Source of the DNA: Gyrodactylus bullatarudis
Taxonomy: Eukaryota > Platyhelminthes > Monogenea > Gyrodactylidea > Gyrodactylidae
DNA: 18,571 nucleotides
Direction: 5' to 3'
Assembly: GCA_012064415.1 (NCBI GenBank)
Contig: SSNU01000318.1
Location: 8,134 to 26,704 of the forward strand
The translations under genes were made by a program, and so were the position numbers. This document shows, one piece after another, positions 8,802-16,580 of this stretch (its first letter is position 1; each line of letters opens with the position of its first letter). The notes beneath the pieces were generated by a model. It did not search any database, was not told the origin of the DNA, and worked only from the letters and a program-made list of their open reading frames with translations.

Positions 8802-9145
8802 GCTTGTAAATGAACATTACAATGATTAGGATTGAAGGTTGTATTCAAAATCTCATCTACTGCTTTGAAGCCTCATGTGGAGCTAGATACATAGGACGAA
8901 CACAAAGAAGACTAGCTATTAGGATCAATGAGCATTTAAACAAGAATAGCTCATCAATCAAGAAACACATAAATAGGTGCGGATGCGAGGCAAATGAAAG
9001 TAATTTTAGAATCATTTATAAGAACCTAAGCGATAGAATTACGGACGTCAAAATTAGGGAAAAGTTTTATATAATGGAGGAGGATCCAAATCTGTGCATC
9101 CAGAAGAATTACACACACAATTTGGAACTACCATGGCCCAATTGA
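8802..9145 (+). pseudogene. Penelope-like element copy B, forward half: GIY-YIG endonuclease and 3' end
   Basis: The PLE C-terminal nuclease domain, which nicks the target DNA. Visible are LIYCFEASCGARYIGRTQ (LIY and YIG boxes), RRLAIRINEHLNKNSS and RCGCEANESNFRII, then a normal C-terminus, NLELPWPN, ending in TGA at 9143-9145. The nuclease part reads without a break. Upstream, the connector to the RT has lost ~70 nt relative to copy A, between the GTTGTAT and AATCTCAT blocks, and no RT precedes it in this orientation. The ATG at 8810 is therefore not a real start. The stop codon lies inside the base of a conserved stem-loop. Confidence 0.85.
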
Positions 9146-9201
9146 TTTTTAATTTTTCTTTTCTACCTACTAGAAAAGTTTTTTGGTTTTTCATCAATTG
9201 G
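9138..9201 (+). ncRNA. 3'-UTR stem-loop of PLE, copy B
   Basis: CCAATTGAT (9138-9146) pairs perfectly with ATCAATTGG (9193-9201). Inside, CTTTTCTA (9158-9165) pairs perfectly with TAGAAAAG (9171-9178) around a 5-nt loop. The basal stem overlaps the ORF stop codon. The equivalent structure at 15393-15471 keeps both stems with a paired change. Confidence 0.55.
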
Positions 9202-9246
9202 AATTACGCAAGAGAACTTTTTACAATTTATTAAATATTGAACCAG

Positions 9247-9298
9247 GAATTGAGACTGACGAGACCTGGCGAAATGTACATCTCTCTAAATATAATTC
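9247..9298 (+). ncRNA. Type I hammerhead ribozyme in PLE terminal repeat, copy B
   Basis: Self-cleaving RNA; hammerheads in PLE terminal repeats are established. The core CUGACGA is at 9256-9262 and GAA at 9271-9273. Stem I is GAGA (9252-9255) with UCUC (9283-9286), extended by GAAUU (9247-9251) with AAUUC (9294-9298) across a one-sided internal loop. Stem III is AUG/CAU (9274-9276, 9279-9281) with a UA loop. The residue before the cut is C9282, giving predicted cleavage after 9282. Stem II (9263-9270) is weak, with a G-C and a C-G pair around an A-G mismatch, as in minimal hammerheads thought to work as dimers. Cleavage would leave 36 nt before the ATG at 9319. Confidence 0.75.
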
Positions 9299-9340
9299 TT
9301 TTGTAAACATTTTAATTGATGAATATCTCCAGTTACCCGG

Positions 9341-9360
9341 ACGTACATGAAAATGTACGT
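9341..9360 (+). ncRNA. GNRA-capped hairpin downstream of hammerhead, copy B
   Basis: ACGTACAT and ATGTACGT form a perfect 8-bp stem closed by a GAAA tetraloop. It lies within the first codons of the N-terminal PLE reading frame. Copy C has the same hairpin at 15654-15673. Confidence 0.5.
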
Positions 9361-9433
9361 ATTTATTTATTAAATATAATTTTCTACCTGAATTTTCTCT
9401 ATCAAGAAGCCATATCTTCGGCTGGCTGTTTTT

Positions 9434-9740
9434 ATGGAGCAACATCGGATTATCAAGTTATTAAAATCCAGAAATCTGAAAGTCTCAGAGATAGCACGAG
9501 AAATGCGTACTACAAAATCAACTGTATATTGAGTATTGTCGAACCAAGTTTCAGCTAATTATAAGCCAGCTGGACGCAAAAAAAGCTTTCACAGCACGAG
9601 AAAAAGTTACGCATGATTATAAAACGGCATCATACGAGTACTATCTTTCTTGGATAGAAGCGTTATGGGCAGCGACCTGTTTTCGCTCCAGTGAATGGAA
9701 CAATGGATCAACATGAGTTCTAGATTTTCTAATGGATTCA
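9434..9740 (+). pseudogene. Tc1/mariner-type transposase N-terminal remnant
   Basis: From the ATG at 9434 the frame reads MEQHRIIKLLKSRN, then LKVSEIAREMRTTKSTVY, then a TGA at 9530-9532, then VLSNQVSANYKPAGRKKS. This is the first helix-turn-helix of a Tc1/mariner transposase (IxxLLxxG-like helix, SEIAREM turn, K-STVY recognition helix) followed by the basic GRKK linker of the AT-hook type, a DNA-binding module. After 9600 the frame is lost. Another plus-strand frame around 9655-9725 gives YGQRPVFAPVNGTMDQHEF, which may be catalytic-domain debris (uncertain). The element is truncated and inactive. It begins 49 nt after the PLE copy B terminal repeat. The stretch 9741-9993 shows no recognisable coding. 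Confidence 0.6.
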
Positions 9741-9993
9741 AGTCTGATTTTAAAAAATTATTCAAAAATGTTATCGACTCAATTATATTTTGAGGTAAGA
9801 TCAGCGTTCCTGCGTTATTATTTTCGATAAACTTACAATGGAAGCGAATCACAAATTTATCTTTCGATGCCTTGAGTGTTAGAGCACAGCGATGGCAAGT
9901 TGAGAGCTCTTTCTTCATTGAAATTAATACCTTGAAGAATAGTTGGAAAACAATACTGCATTTGATTAAAATCCATCGACATCTTGAGGTCAA

Positions 9994-11530
9994 TCAGTTT
10001 GAAATAATACTCTGGCCGTGAATAACAAGATGAGTAACAGCCGGATGTCTTTCATGAATGGGAAATGACAAAATACGCCATAAAGCTTCATTGCTGTTAA
10101 TATATCGTCAACTCTGATATCTGGAAACCTTATCATATTTATTTTCTTCGCATGAGTTTATACTAAAGACAGACATATCACTGCCTTTATTTACATACTT
10201 GAAAATATATTTGATTGACTTTACTGAATTGCAATACTCAACATTTATGAGCTTGGAAAATTTTGGATAATAAAGGAGAATAGGGAACAACCCATGAATT
10301 ATCAATAATAAAAGAGCCATGAGCATTCTTGAGAAGAAATGAGGTACCTCCATCAGATTCTGATCTTCTCCTATATAATAGGTACCCATCATCACCAGTG
10401 ATAGTGTGCGATCAAATTTTTCTAGGATATTTATTCGAGCATTTGCCATCTTTCATGCCGACATTATTGGGATTTAAATTACCGCATGGACCATGGATCA
10501 TATTTTTAGAGACTATTTGGTATAAAATTGGATCTAGTATTCGATCAGGAATTTCAGCAGATCTGATTCTATCGATATCACATGAATGAATCTTTTCAGC
10601 GAGCCATATCAATATATGGGCATGTGGAAGACCTCTTGCCATTCAATTGAATACATCCAGCAAGAAAAATTCCCTAAGACACGTTCCTTTGTTAATAAGT
10701 CCATTAAGGATTTCAACTTGAGATGGAAAACTCCTGCAATTATATCATGACGATCATAGGAATTTTGACCATCAAAAAGATTATCTCTGATCTCTTCCCA
10801 ACAAGGATTGCAAGTGAAAGTAATAAAAAGATCAACCTTACCATAAGTACGTACATAAGCAAAAGCATCTTGTGCATATTCGTTCATATTTCTAGGACTA
10901 CCGATATATGTAGAAGGAAGAATCGTTATGCGACCAATATTATTAAGATTTTCTTCATTAATTATGGCGTCTCTTAAATGGATATATTGCTCTGAACGAA
11001 GTTTATTCTGATTCATTCTTATGAACAATAAGCGTTGGGCTTCAATTTTTGCATATGAATCGACTAAAAACTGTAGAAATAGATGACGATAATCTAGCAA
11101 ATAGTTGAGAATTTCTTTTAGCTATAATCATAGGTGAGCAAGTCTTTTCCGTAAAGCGATCTTGTTTAGGGTCGAATAAAGGAATATTGAGATGATAACT
11201 ATCAGAGCCTTCCCAAAATATTAGTGGGTATTGCAGGGCATCGTAAGACTGATGGTTCTCATTGACTCGCTTCAACTTGTCGTCTCTACAGTGCAATATT
11301 ATATCTCTAGATAAGAATTCATCGCCTTGGATAACTATTGCTACTTCATTAACTGTAGGTGTATTATACCTGCGTGGATGTTCACCAGAAGGAGTGTAGT
11401 CAGCATGAAGAATTAGCTTGTGACTATCTGAAGGTATCAACTCGAAAGCTGAATTATCTTATCTTAGTGATTGTGTAGTGTAGAGATTCTGTAAATCTTG
11501 GATGATTTCTACTTTAACTAATGTAACTAT
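9994..11530 (-). pseudogene. Helitron Rep (HUH nuclease) remnant
   Basis: Helitrons are rolling-circle transposons whose Rep-helicase nicks DNA with an HUH/tyrosine site. Minus-strand blocks in order: HADYTPSGEHPRRYNTPTVN; SYDALQYPLIFWEGSDSYHL; LLFIRMNQNKLRSEQYIHLR; ITILPSTYIGSPRNMNEYAQ; DLFITFTCNP; GLPHAHILIWL (HUH motif, H-A-H present); KNMIHGPCG; INVEYCNSVKSIKYIFKYV with KGSD (the two-Tyr region); and LWRILSFPIHERHPAV. Frames change near 11042-11100, 10609-10642 and 10412-10449, and stops occur upstream of 11440 and near 10105, so no functional protein is made. The helicase domain is absent and I saw no terminal hairpin with CTRR end. An ancient, 3'-truncated copy; family call very firm. 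Confidence 0.9.
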
Positions 11531-11950
11531 AGAATGCCTAGTATGCCTAGTAGTTCAACCAGTAAATCAATTTCAAGAAGCTATTGAAAGAGTCCCTACC
11601 AAAATTTCATAACTGATTTTGTGTAAATTAATATCATCTTAGTGAATGTGTTTATTCTTTGGAATTGATTTGAATTGGTGTAAAAACATTTAAAAGATTT
11701 ATTTTGTTGAAACTTAATTTGTTTGATGAATAAACGAGAGACCGGGATTACTTTGCCGGGTTTATGAATTGAAAGTTCGAAGCACGTTTTTCCTTACAAA
11801 ATCATAGTTTGCATATTATCAAAGAACGTTTATTTACAAGTATAAATCAGGAATAATGATAAAATATTCAGATTAATATAATCTTCATCTAAAAATTTTA
11901 GATTTAATTTAAGATCATAAAGTTGAAAACAGTGAACCGATTCAGAGTTG
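11531..11950. other. AT-rich stretch with no gene seen
   Basis: It lies between the Helitron and LINE remnants. I saw no reading frame with protein-like composition, no clear terminal repeats and no structured motif. Confidence 0.5.
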
Positions 11951-11954
11951 GCAA

Positions 11955-12329
11955 AGGCTAGCTGTTACGTATCACTTCCCTGGGGATGGAATCAAACGCC
12001 TTAGTAAGATAAACGAACGCTGCGCAGAGTGGAATTGACACACTCTTCGCTTTGATTTGAAGCGACCTCACGATCGCTAACGCAGTGGTCGTTGATCTAC
12101 CAGAGCGAAAGTCCATTTGGTATTCGCTCAGGTGTCCGTCGGTTATACGGTCGATGCGGTGCTCCAGAACAAACTTGCCTACTGTTTCCAGCAGGAAGAT
12201 GCACTGGTAGTTGTTGGGTCCCTTTTTCTGAAGGCTTATGCACACCGAGTCAACCAGGGACCTCCCGATGGAATCCCCGTTTAGGAGTATGGAGTTGAGC
12301 GTGTTGGTTACCCAACCGCACGTAGAGTA
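11955..12329 (-). pseudogene. Non-LTR (LINE) reverse-transcriptase fragment
   Basis: The minus strand reads LNGDSIGRSLVDSVCISL, KKGPNNYQCIFLLETVGK, SEYQMDFRSGRSTTTAL and AAFVYLTKAFDSIPREV, the order of RT motifs 1 to A in LINE polymerases. Motif A normally has Asp in FVDLxKAFDS; here that Asp is Tyr (TAT codon), so the enzyme would be inactive. The fragment is cut on both sides and lacks motif B and the YADD box. Its base composition is clearly more GC-rich than the flanks, which suggests a recent arrival, a different source family or host-unlike codon use. The clade cannot be fixed from this piece. Confidence 0.8.
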
Positions 12330-12847
12330 TAATTAAAACTTAACAATCGTCTAAAAAATTCCTGCTCAATTACTCACGGGAGGAGAATTCTTGATGAAAC
12401 ACAAATATCAACACTCACATCATTAACCTATGCTCGGATTGAACAAAAACTTGAAATGAATTTAAACACAAACCTATAATATAGATGTAGATGAAATTTT
12501 AATATCGCTTGTCTGAATCATAGATGACAGAATCCAATTTAAATACTATGAACTAATTTATTAAGCTATTAAAATTTCATTTCGGTCAGAATTTTCCAAA
12601 AAAAGATTTTGCCAATTTTTGTGAATCAAATTCCCACCAATGATTTTCTGATCAAATTATTCTTCATCAAAATCTAAATCAAAAGCACCAAAAGTATCAG
12701 AACTTCATAAATTCTTAATCAGAATAATTCAGGGATTAAAATTCTATGCGTCTTGATTAAATTGATATTTTGATTTGTTTTAATCATTCAAATAAATTCA
12801 TCACTTTTGAATTCATTCTTAATAAAGTAATAGTAGCAATTTTCATC
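12330..12847. other. AT-rich stretch with no gene seen
   Basis: Between the LINE fragment and the next coding remnant I see no protein-like frame. It could contain the promoter or first intron of the 12848-14232 element, but nothing specific supports that. Confidence 0.45.
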
Positions 12848-14232
12848 ATGCCCTGTTACACAATGATTGAAATCAACAATGAGTTTGAAGAGCCCAAGAG
12901 TCTTCCTCTCAACATGCTGCCAACTAATCTGGATGTTAACAATCTTTACAAGCTGAAGAGTGGACCACATCGAAGCCGTAATAAAGCTAAGACAAGACGT
13001 GTGGTTGTAGATGAACTAATAGATTTTTATATTAAAGCTGGGATAGAACCAAAGGATTACCGTCCTATTCTAACAAGCATTGATAAATTACAGAAAGATC
13101 GGCATGATATGAGAGCAACTAAAGTGTCTAATTAACTTTTGGAAAAAACTCTTTCCTGTTGCACGATGCTCCTGCTTATCAAGTCAAAAATCCCCTGTAA
13201 TAGGAAAAATTATCTGCATCATTTGACAAAGGACTTTCTTAGAGATCAGTCTACAGAGAGAAAAATGACAATTGATGATTACAAGGACTCTGTTGGTCAG
13301 GCAGAAAACGATCGACAGAGGATCCGACAAGCATTTCCTGAATTAGAGGAATCCCCAGATACGGATCTTATGAATGTTTCCAGGCCAAACACGCTTGATA
13401 TGACCAATGAAACTCAGACGACCAATGGGACAATTCAAAATGTAGATATTGATCCTCCTTATGATGAAGAATCATCAGAAGTCCGAAATCATAGGAATTA
13501 TAATAAATACAGGATGCCTGAGACTTATAAATTTTGTAAGCGTCATGGAATATCTATAGCCGCTGCTACTGGTCTTGTCAATATTGCAAATTCAGAAATG
13601 AACAATGTTGATGGCTTTGTCTACTTGAGTGAGTACAAATTGAAAAATGAAGATAAACTTGCTAAGGAAGCATTTGAGATCGGTGCCCCGAAAAGAATTA
13701 AAAATCTTCAGATCGACGCAACTGTCAAGAAATTTCATGACAAATCACAAAAGACAAATATTTTGGTTATGAGCGACTTGCCAGGTAATCGATTGGTAGC
13801 ATCAAAGCAAGTTCCTGATCAGACAGGTATTACCTTCGCAAATGTTATCATGGATGTACTACATGAAACAGTCTGCTGAAACTTTGCGAGCCATAACATG
13901 TGATGGAGCAGCTGCCAATGTTGGAACTGGTACTGGCTGCATCACTGTACTTGAGACAGTTTTGAACATAAATCTTCAACGAGTTGTTTGTATTCTGCAC
14001 ACGGTTGAAAATGTGCTGAGGAAAGTTGTCAATGACTTTGATGGAAGAGTTCTAGGCCCATTCAATTTCGGAGATCCTATCGGGCGACAATTGAATGCCG
14101 TTACAAAGGATTATCTTGTTGCAGAGTTCATGAGGATTGAAACGCAATTATATCCATTGCCTGAAGCATCTATAAAGAAACTTGGCCATGAACAGCAGTA
14201 CCTTTATAGAATTGCCCAGCTCATAAATCGTG
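12848..14232 (+). pseudogene. Unnamed transposase-like family (CDGxxxNxG / CxLH motifs), frameshifted
   Basis: A multi-domain reading split over frames. From ATG 12848 comes a basic N-terminal region (SGPHRSRNKAKTRRVVVDEL). Then, in another frame around 13135-13200, comes a Cys-containing stretch (KKLFPVARCSCLSS). Next are KDFLRDQSTERKMTIDDY, an acidic linker, ETYKFCKRHGISIAAATGL, ILVMSDLPGNRLVASKQVPD, and (after a frameshift near 13870) ETLRAITCDGAAANVGTGTG, VVCILHTVENVLRKV and GPFNFGDPIGRQL. The spacing of Asp residues and the CDG..N.G and C.LH blocks suggest an RNase H-fold, DDE-like enzyme. From general memory it resembles multi-copy uncharacterised arthropod proteins; I know no family name. 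The frame ends at a perfect GTAAGT donor after 14232, and the next exon is not visible before PLE copy C. Defective: a TAA at 13133-13135 and at least two frameshifts. Confidence 0.55.
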
Positions 14233-14238
14233 GTAAGT
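14233..14238 (+). other. Splice donor GTAAGT ending the transposase-like exon
   Basis: The consensus GTAAGT follows the G at 14232 in phase 1, and the frame loses its character immediately afterwards (LFIKFLKYFIK). This marks an exon end. A TTTTTCAG acceptor-like site occurs near 14361-14368, but the sequence after it does not look coding. Confidence 0.5.
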
Positions 14239-14400
14239 TTTGTCATTTATTTATTAAATTTTTAAAATATTTTATTAAGAGTTATCATAATATTCGCCTA
14301 CTTATATAAGACTGAAAAAGTTTGATTTTAAGGTATTTTTAACACCTATAAAAATATTATTTTTCAGCTCTTATTATTTGGCTTATTTTTACTTCTTACT

Positions 14401-14426
14401 AAAGGCTTGATTTTTAACAAGCCTTT
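14401..14426. repeat. Perfect 9-bp inverted repeat hairpin
   Basis: AAAGGCTTG (14401-14409) and CAAGCCTTT (14418-14426) surround an 8-nt AT loop. It lies in the non-coding gap between the transposase-like remnant and PLE copy C. No function is evident. Confidence 0.45.
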
Positions 14427-14599
14427 CTCAATTTTTCAATCCCAAGTTGTCACACAAGCCTTCTCAACTTTGACAAATAACTTATTTTTTTGACCAGACC
14501 TTCAATCTAGTCAAAACATCCTCCAAATGCTATATTGAGACTGATCAGATGTAATAATTTGAGTCTTATCCCTAAGGCAACAAAAAATATTTTTTGCAT

Positions 14600-15391
14600 A
14601 TTTTCAAGTGTCATATACCCTTTTTAAGTATATTATATGGAAATACCAATGTTGAACAACATCTTAAAATCTCCTCGCTAACAATTCTTTTGGTTCTCTT
14701 GATTAAGCCTACTATCAAACCTGATTTGTAACTTTTTGGACAGAAACTCTCAAAATGGAGGTATTTACCTGTATCTGATTTTTTGTGGTGTATGTTTCTT
14801 TTTATAGTTCCATCATGTTTTCTGGTAAGCTTCACATCTAAGAAACTATTATCTATTTCATCCTCTTTAGTGAAATTGATGTTATGGTGAATTAAATTCA
14901 TCTCTGTAGAAATCTGTAATAGACGCATTTTGTTTCATTATGATAAAGGTATCATCAACATATCTGATGTATACATCAGTGTACCTGTTGATGATGTCAT
15001 TCATTCTGTTTTTTTCCAAGAAACCAAGAAAAATGTCAGCTAGTATAGGACTTAGTGGGGATCCCATTGCTATCCCATCTTTTTGGAAGTAGACTTCGTT
15101 TTGGAATGATAAAGGGATGTCTGTACAGCAGATTCTCAGCATTTCAACAATTTCTTCCCTGTCCAATTTGAAGTCATTTCTATTGTTGTTGACATGAGCC
15201 AATTATATCTAGGGTTTCTGCAATGGGAATATTTGGAAACAATGTGGTTATATCAAATGATACCATCTTGTTTGATCCGATGTTATAATTCTTTATCTTT
15301 TCAACAAATTCGAATACATCTTTAACAACATAAGTTTTGAAGTATTCATGAACTGGCTTGAGGACGTCCAACAACCATCTGGCTAGATTTG
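14600..15391 (-). pseudogene. Penelope-like element copy C, inverted half: reverse-transcriptase core
   Basis: The minus strand reads NLARWLLDVLKPVHEYF, then motif A as VSFDITTLFPNIPIAETL, then LRICCTDIPLSFQNEVYFQ, motif B as KDGIAMGSPLSPILADIF, and motif C as IRYVDDTFIIMKQ (YVDD at 14951-14962, catalytic Asp pair intact). After a frameshift near 14905-14928 it gives NSFLDVKLTRKHDGTI. This is the best-preserved RT in the window, but frame changes near 15180-15202 and 14905 disable it. The N-terminal portion and the GIY-YIG domain are absent on this strand. The right end meets the plus-strand terminal repeat at 15385-15396, where GGCCAAAT could belong to either side. Confidence 0.85.
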
Positions 15392-15392
15392 G

Positions 15393-15471
15393 CCAAATTG
15401 ATTTTTAATTTTTCTTCTCTATACTTGAAAAAATCAAGAATGGAGAAGTTTTTTGTTTTTTCATCAATTGG
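15393..15471 (+). ncRNA. 3'-UTR-type stem-loop of PLE, copy C
   Basis: The basal arm CCAAATTGAT (15393-15402, one extra A relative to copy B) pairs with ATCAATTGG (15463-15471). CTTCTC (15414-15419) pairs with GAGAAG (15443-15448). An added apical stem, CTTGA/TCAAG (15424-15428, 15434-15438), has an A5 loop. The CTTCTC/GAGAAG stem is a compensated version of CTTTTC/GAAAAG in copy B. Confidence 0.5.
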
Positions 15472-15554
15472 AAGTTTTTCCACACAGCTTTACAATTTCA
15501 TTAAGAATTTTTCATTATAATTTGTGATTCCATAAACTTTAATCAGACCAGGAT

Positions 15555-15593
15555 AAGAGATTGATAAGACCTGGCGAAATACGTATTTCTCTT
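15555..15593 (+). ncRNA. Degenerate type I hammerhead in PLE terminal repeat, copy C
   Basis: Stem I AAGAGA (15555-15560) pairs with UCUCUU (15588-15593). Stem III is the self-complementary AUACGUAU at 15579-15586, and GAA is kept at 15576-15578. The core reads UUGAUAA (15561-15567) instead of CUGANGA, so two invariant positions (C3 to U, G8 to A) are changed and cleavage should be lost. Stem III differs from copy B (AUGUACAU) yet stays paired, supporting a real former ribozyme. Confidence 0.6.
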
Positions 15594-15628
15594 CAATAAA
15601 GTTCTTTTATAAAAAAAAACATCCAATT

Positions 15629-16510
15629 ATGAATTTCTCCATGGGTTATTCGGACGTATATGTAAGTATACGTAAATATTTAATTCGAAATAATCTTTTG
15701 CACCGATATCCAGAGCAAAAGAATTGTTTTAGGTTTGTTTCAAGTTTATGCAAGAAACTTAACAAATCAATTGGCCAATATAAGTTTTACAAGTTTTGTC
15801 TAGAAATGGACGGATTTCCCAAGTTCTTGTGGAAGAAGATCCCTGATGAATTCGTTTTCAACAGATATGAATACGTCAAATTAAAAGCTCATGCAGAAAT
15901 GGTTCACAACAGACATAGAATTGAAGCTCTCAAAGTCAAACTAAACAATGCAAGATGTCGAATCTTATGTGACGAAACACTAAAAACTAATCTAGATAGA
16001 TTTCTCAAGATTAATGGTGGGAAAGAATGTGAAAGGAAATTACTTAAATTAATGAAACAAATTGAGACAGACGACAATCAAGAAAAAGGTTTTTTCAATT
16101 ACGCAGGAATTGAACTGACCCAACTACAAAAAGAAGTACTATCACTAGGACCAAACTTCTGCATACCAAAGAAAACTAGAAACGCTTAAGATAAAACTGC
16201 ATTTGAAAAATTAGCATGGGATTTATCACAGACGAATAGACTCAAAGAGGGCGCGAACCTAGAGAACATAAAAATAGATCTACTAAACACTTACAAAGAG
16301 TACAACAAAAAACAAAAACTAGGAAAAAAATTAAGACAGGAACACTTCGAAGCTCTAAAAGAAATAACAAACAACAGAGATATAATTCTAGCAAGAACAG
16401 ATAAGGGAAGAGGGTTAGTAATCTTAAAGAAACAAGATTATCTACGAGCAGGGCATGAATTCCTCTCAGATGAAATAAAATTCGAAAGAAGCGAAATAAT
16501 GAGAAAAGAT
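15629..16510 (+). pseudogene. Penelope-like element copy C, forward half: N-terminal region to first RT motif
   Basis: The frame starts at the ATG at 15629, 41 nt after the predicted hammerhead cut. It gives the PLE N-terminal domain: RKYLIRNNLLHRYPEQKN, a long helical Lys-rich stretch (HRIEALKVKLNNARCR), FNYAGIELTQLQKEVLSLG and GPNFCIPKK, then a TAA at 16187-16189. The same frame continues through AFEKLAWDLSQTNRL, KLRQEHFEALKEITNN and LARTDKGRGLVILKKQDYL (first RT motif) to about 16510. There it is cut and runs, in frame by chance, into unrelated sequence to 16714. Thus a single nonsense codon interrupts ~290 codons, making this a young-looking fragment. RT motifs A-C are missing on this strand; the minus-strand RT at 14600-15391 may be the complementary part. 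Confidence 0.85.
15654..15673 (+). ncRNA. GNRA-capped hairpin, copy C
   Basis: ACGTATAT and GTATACGT pair over 8 bp, with one T-G closing wobble, under a GTAA tetraloop. Relative to copy B, one C-G pair has become T-A and GAAA has become GTAA, both keeping the fold. It lies in codons 9-15 of the 15629 reading frame. Confidence 0.5.
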
Positions 16511-16528
16511 TACAGGAATAGTGCGAAT

Positions 16529-16580
16529 ATCTCCGAAACTGAATACAATTCGGAGATTCTGAGACCAGATTCGGAATCTG
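16529..16580. repeat. Two adjacent perfect inverted repeats at PLE copy C border
   Basis: ATCTCCGAA (16529-16537) pairs with TTCGGAGAT (16549-16557) around 11 nt. CAGATTC (16566-16572) pairs with GAATCTG (16574-16580) around one base. Further TTCGG and GATC(A/C) repeats follow to about 16605. The block starts just where PLE similarity stops. It may be a repeat family of its own or the end of another element. Confidence 0.45.

Larger units (their letters stand above)
9130..9385 (+). repeat. PLE terminal repeat (pLTR-type), copy B
   Basis: Aligns with 15390-15680 from the end of the ORF (TGGCC, AATTGATTTTTAATTTTTC), through CAATTGGAA, ACCAGG and ACCTGGCGAAAT, to the first codons of the next N-terminal ORF (ATGAAT at 9319). 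PLEs often carry such repeats because partial tandem copies integrate together. It contains the 3' stem-loop, hammerhead and GNRA hairpin annotated separately. Confidence 0.75.
15390..15680 (+). repeat. PLE terminal repeat (pLTR-type), copy C
   Basis: Homologous to 9130-9385 but diverged and slightly longer. Similarity starts within a few bases of the position matching the copy B stop codon and runs into the first codons of the N-terminal ORF at 15629. It carries the same ordered stem-loop, hammerhead and GNRA hairpin. Confidence 0.75.

Noticed and set aside
9741..9993. Minus-strand 128-codon frame (9607-9993) as a gene
   Set aside because: It overlaps the Tc1-type remnant, has no family motif, and does not continue the Helitron sequence that ends near 9994.
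10329..10977. Plus-strand frames at 10329-10589 and 10723-10977
   Set aside because: Shadows of the Helitron Rep blocks on the minus strand.
12092..12298. Plus-strand 68-codon GC-rich frame
   Set aside because: Shadow of the minus-strand LINE RT fragment, helped by high GC and so few stops.
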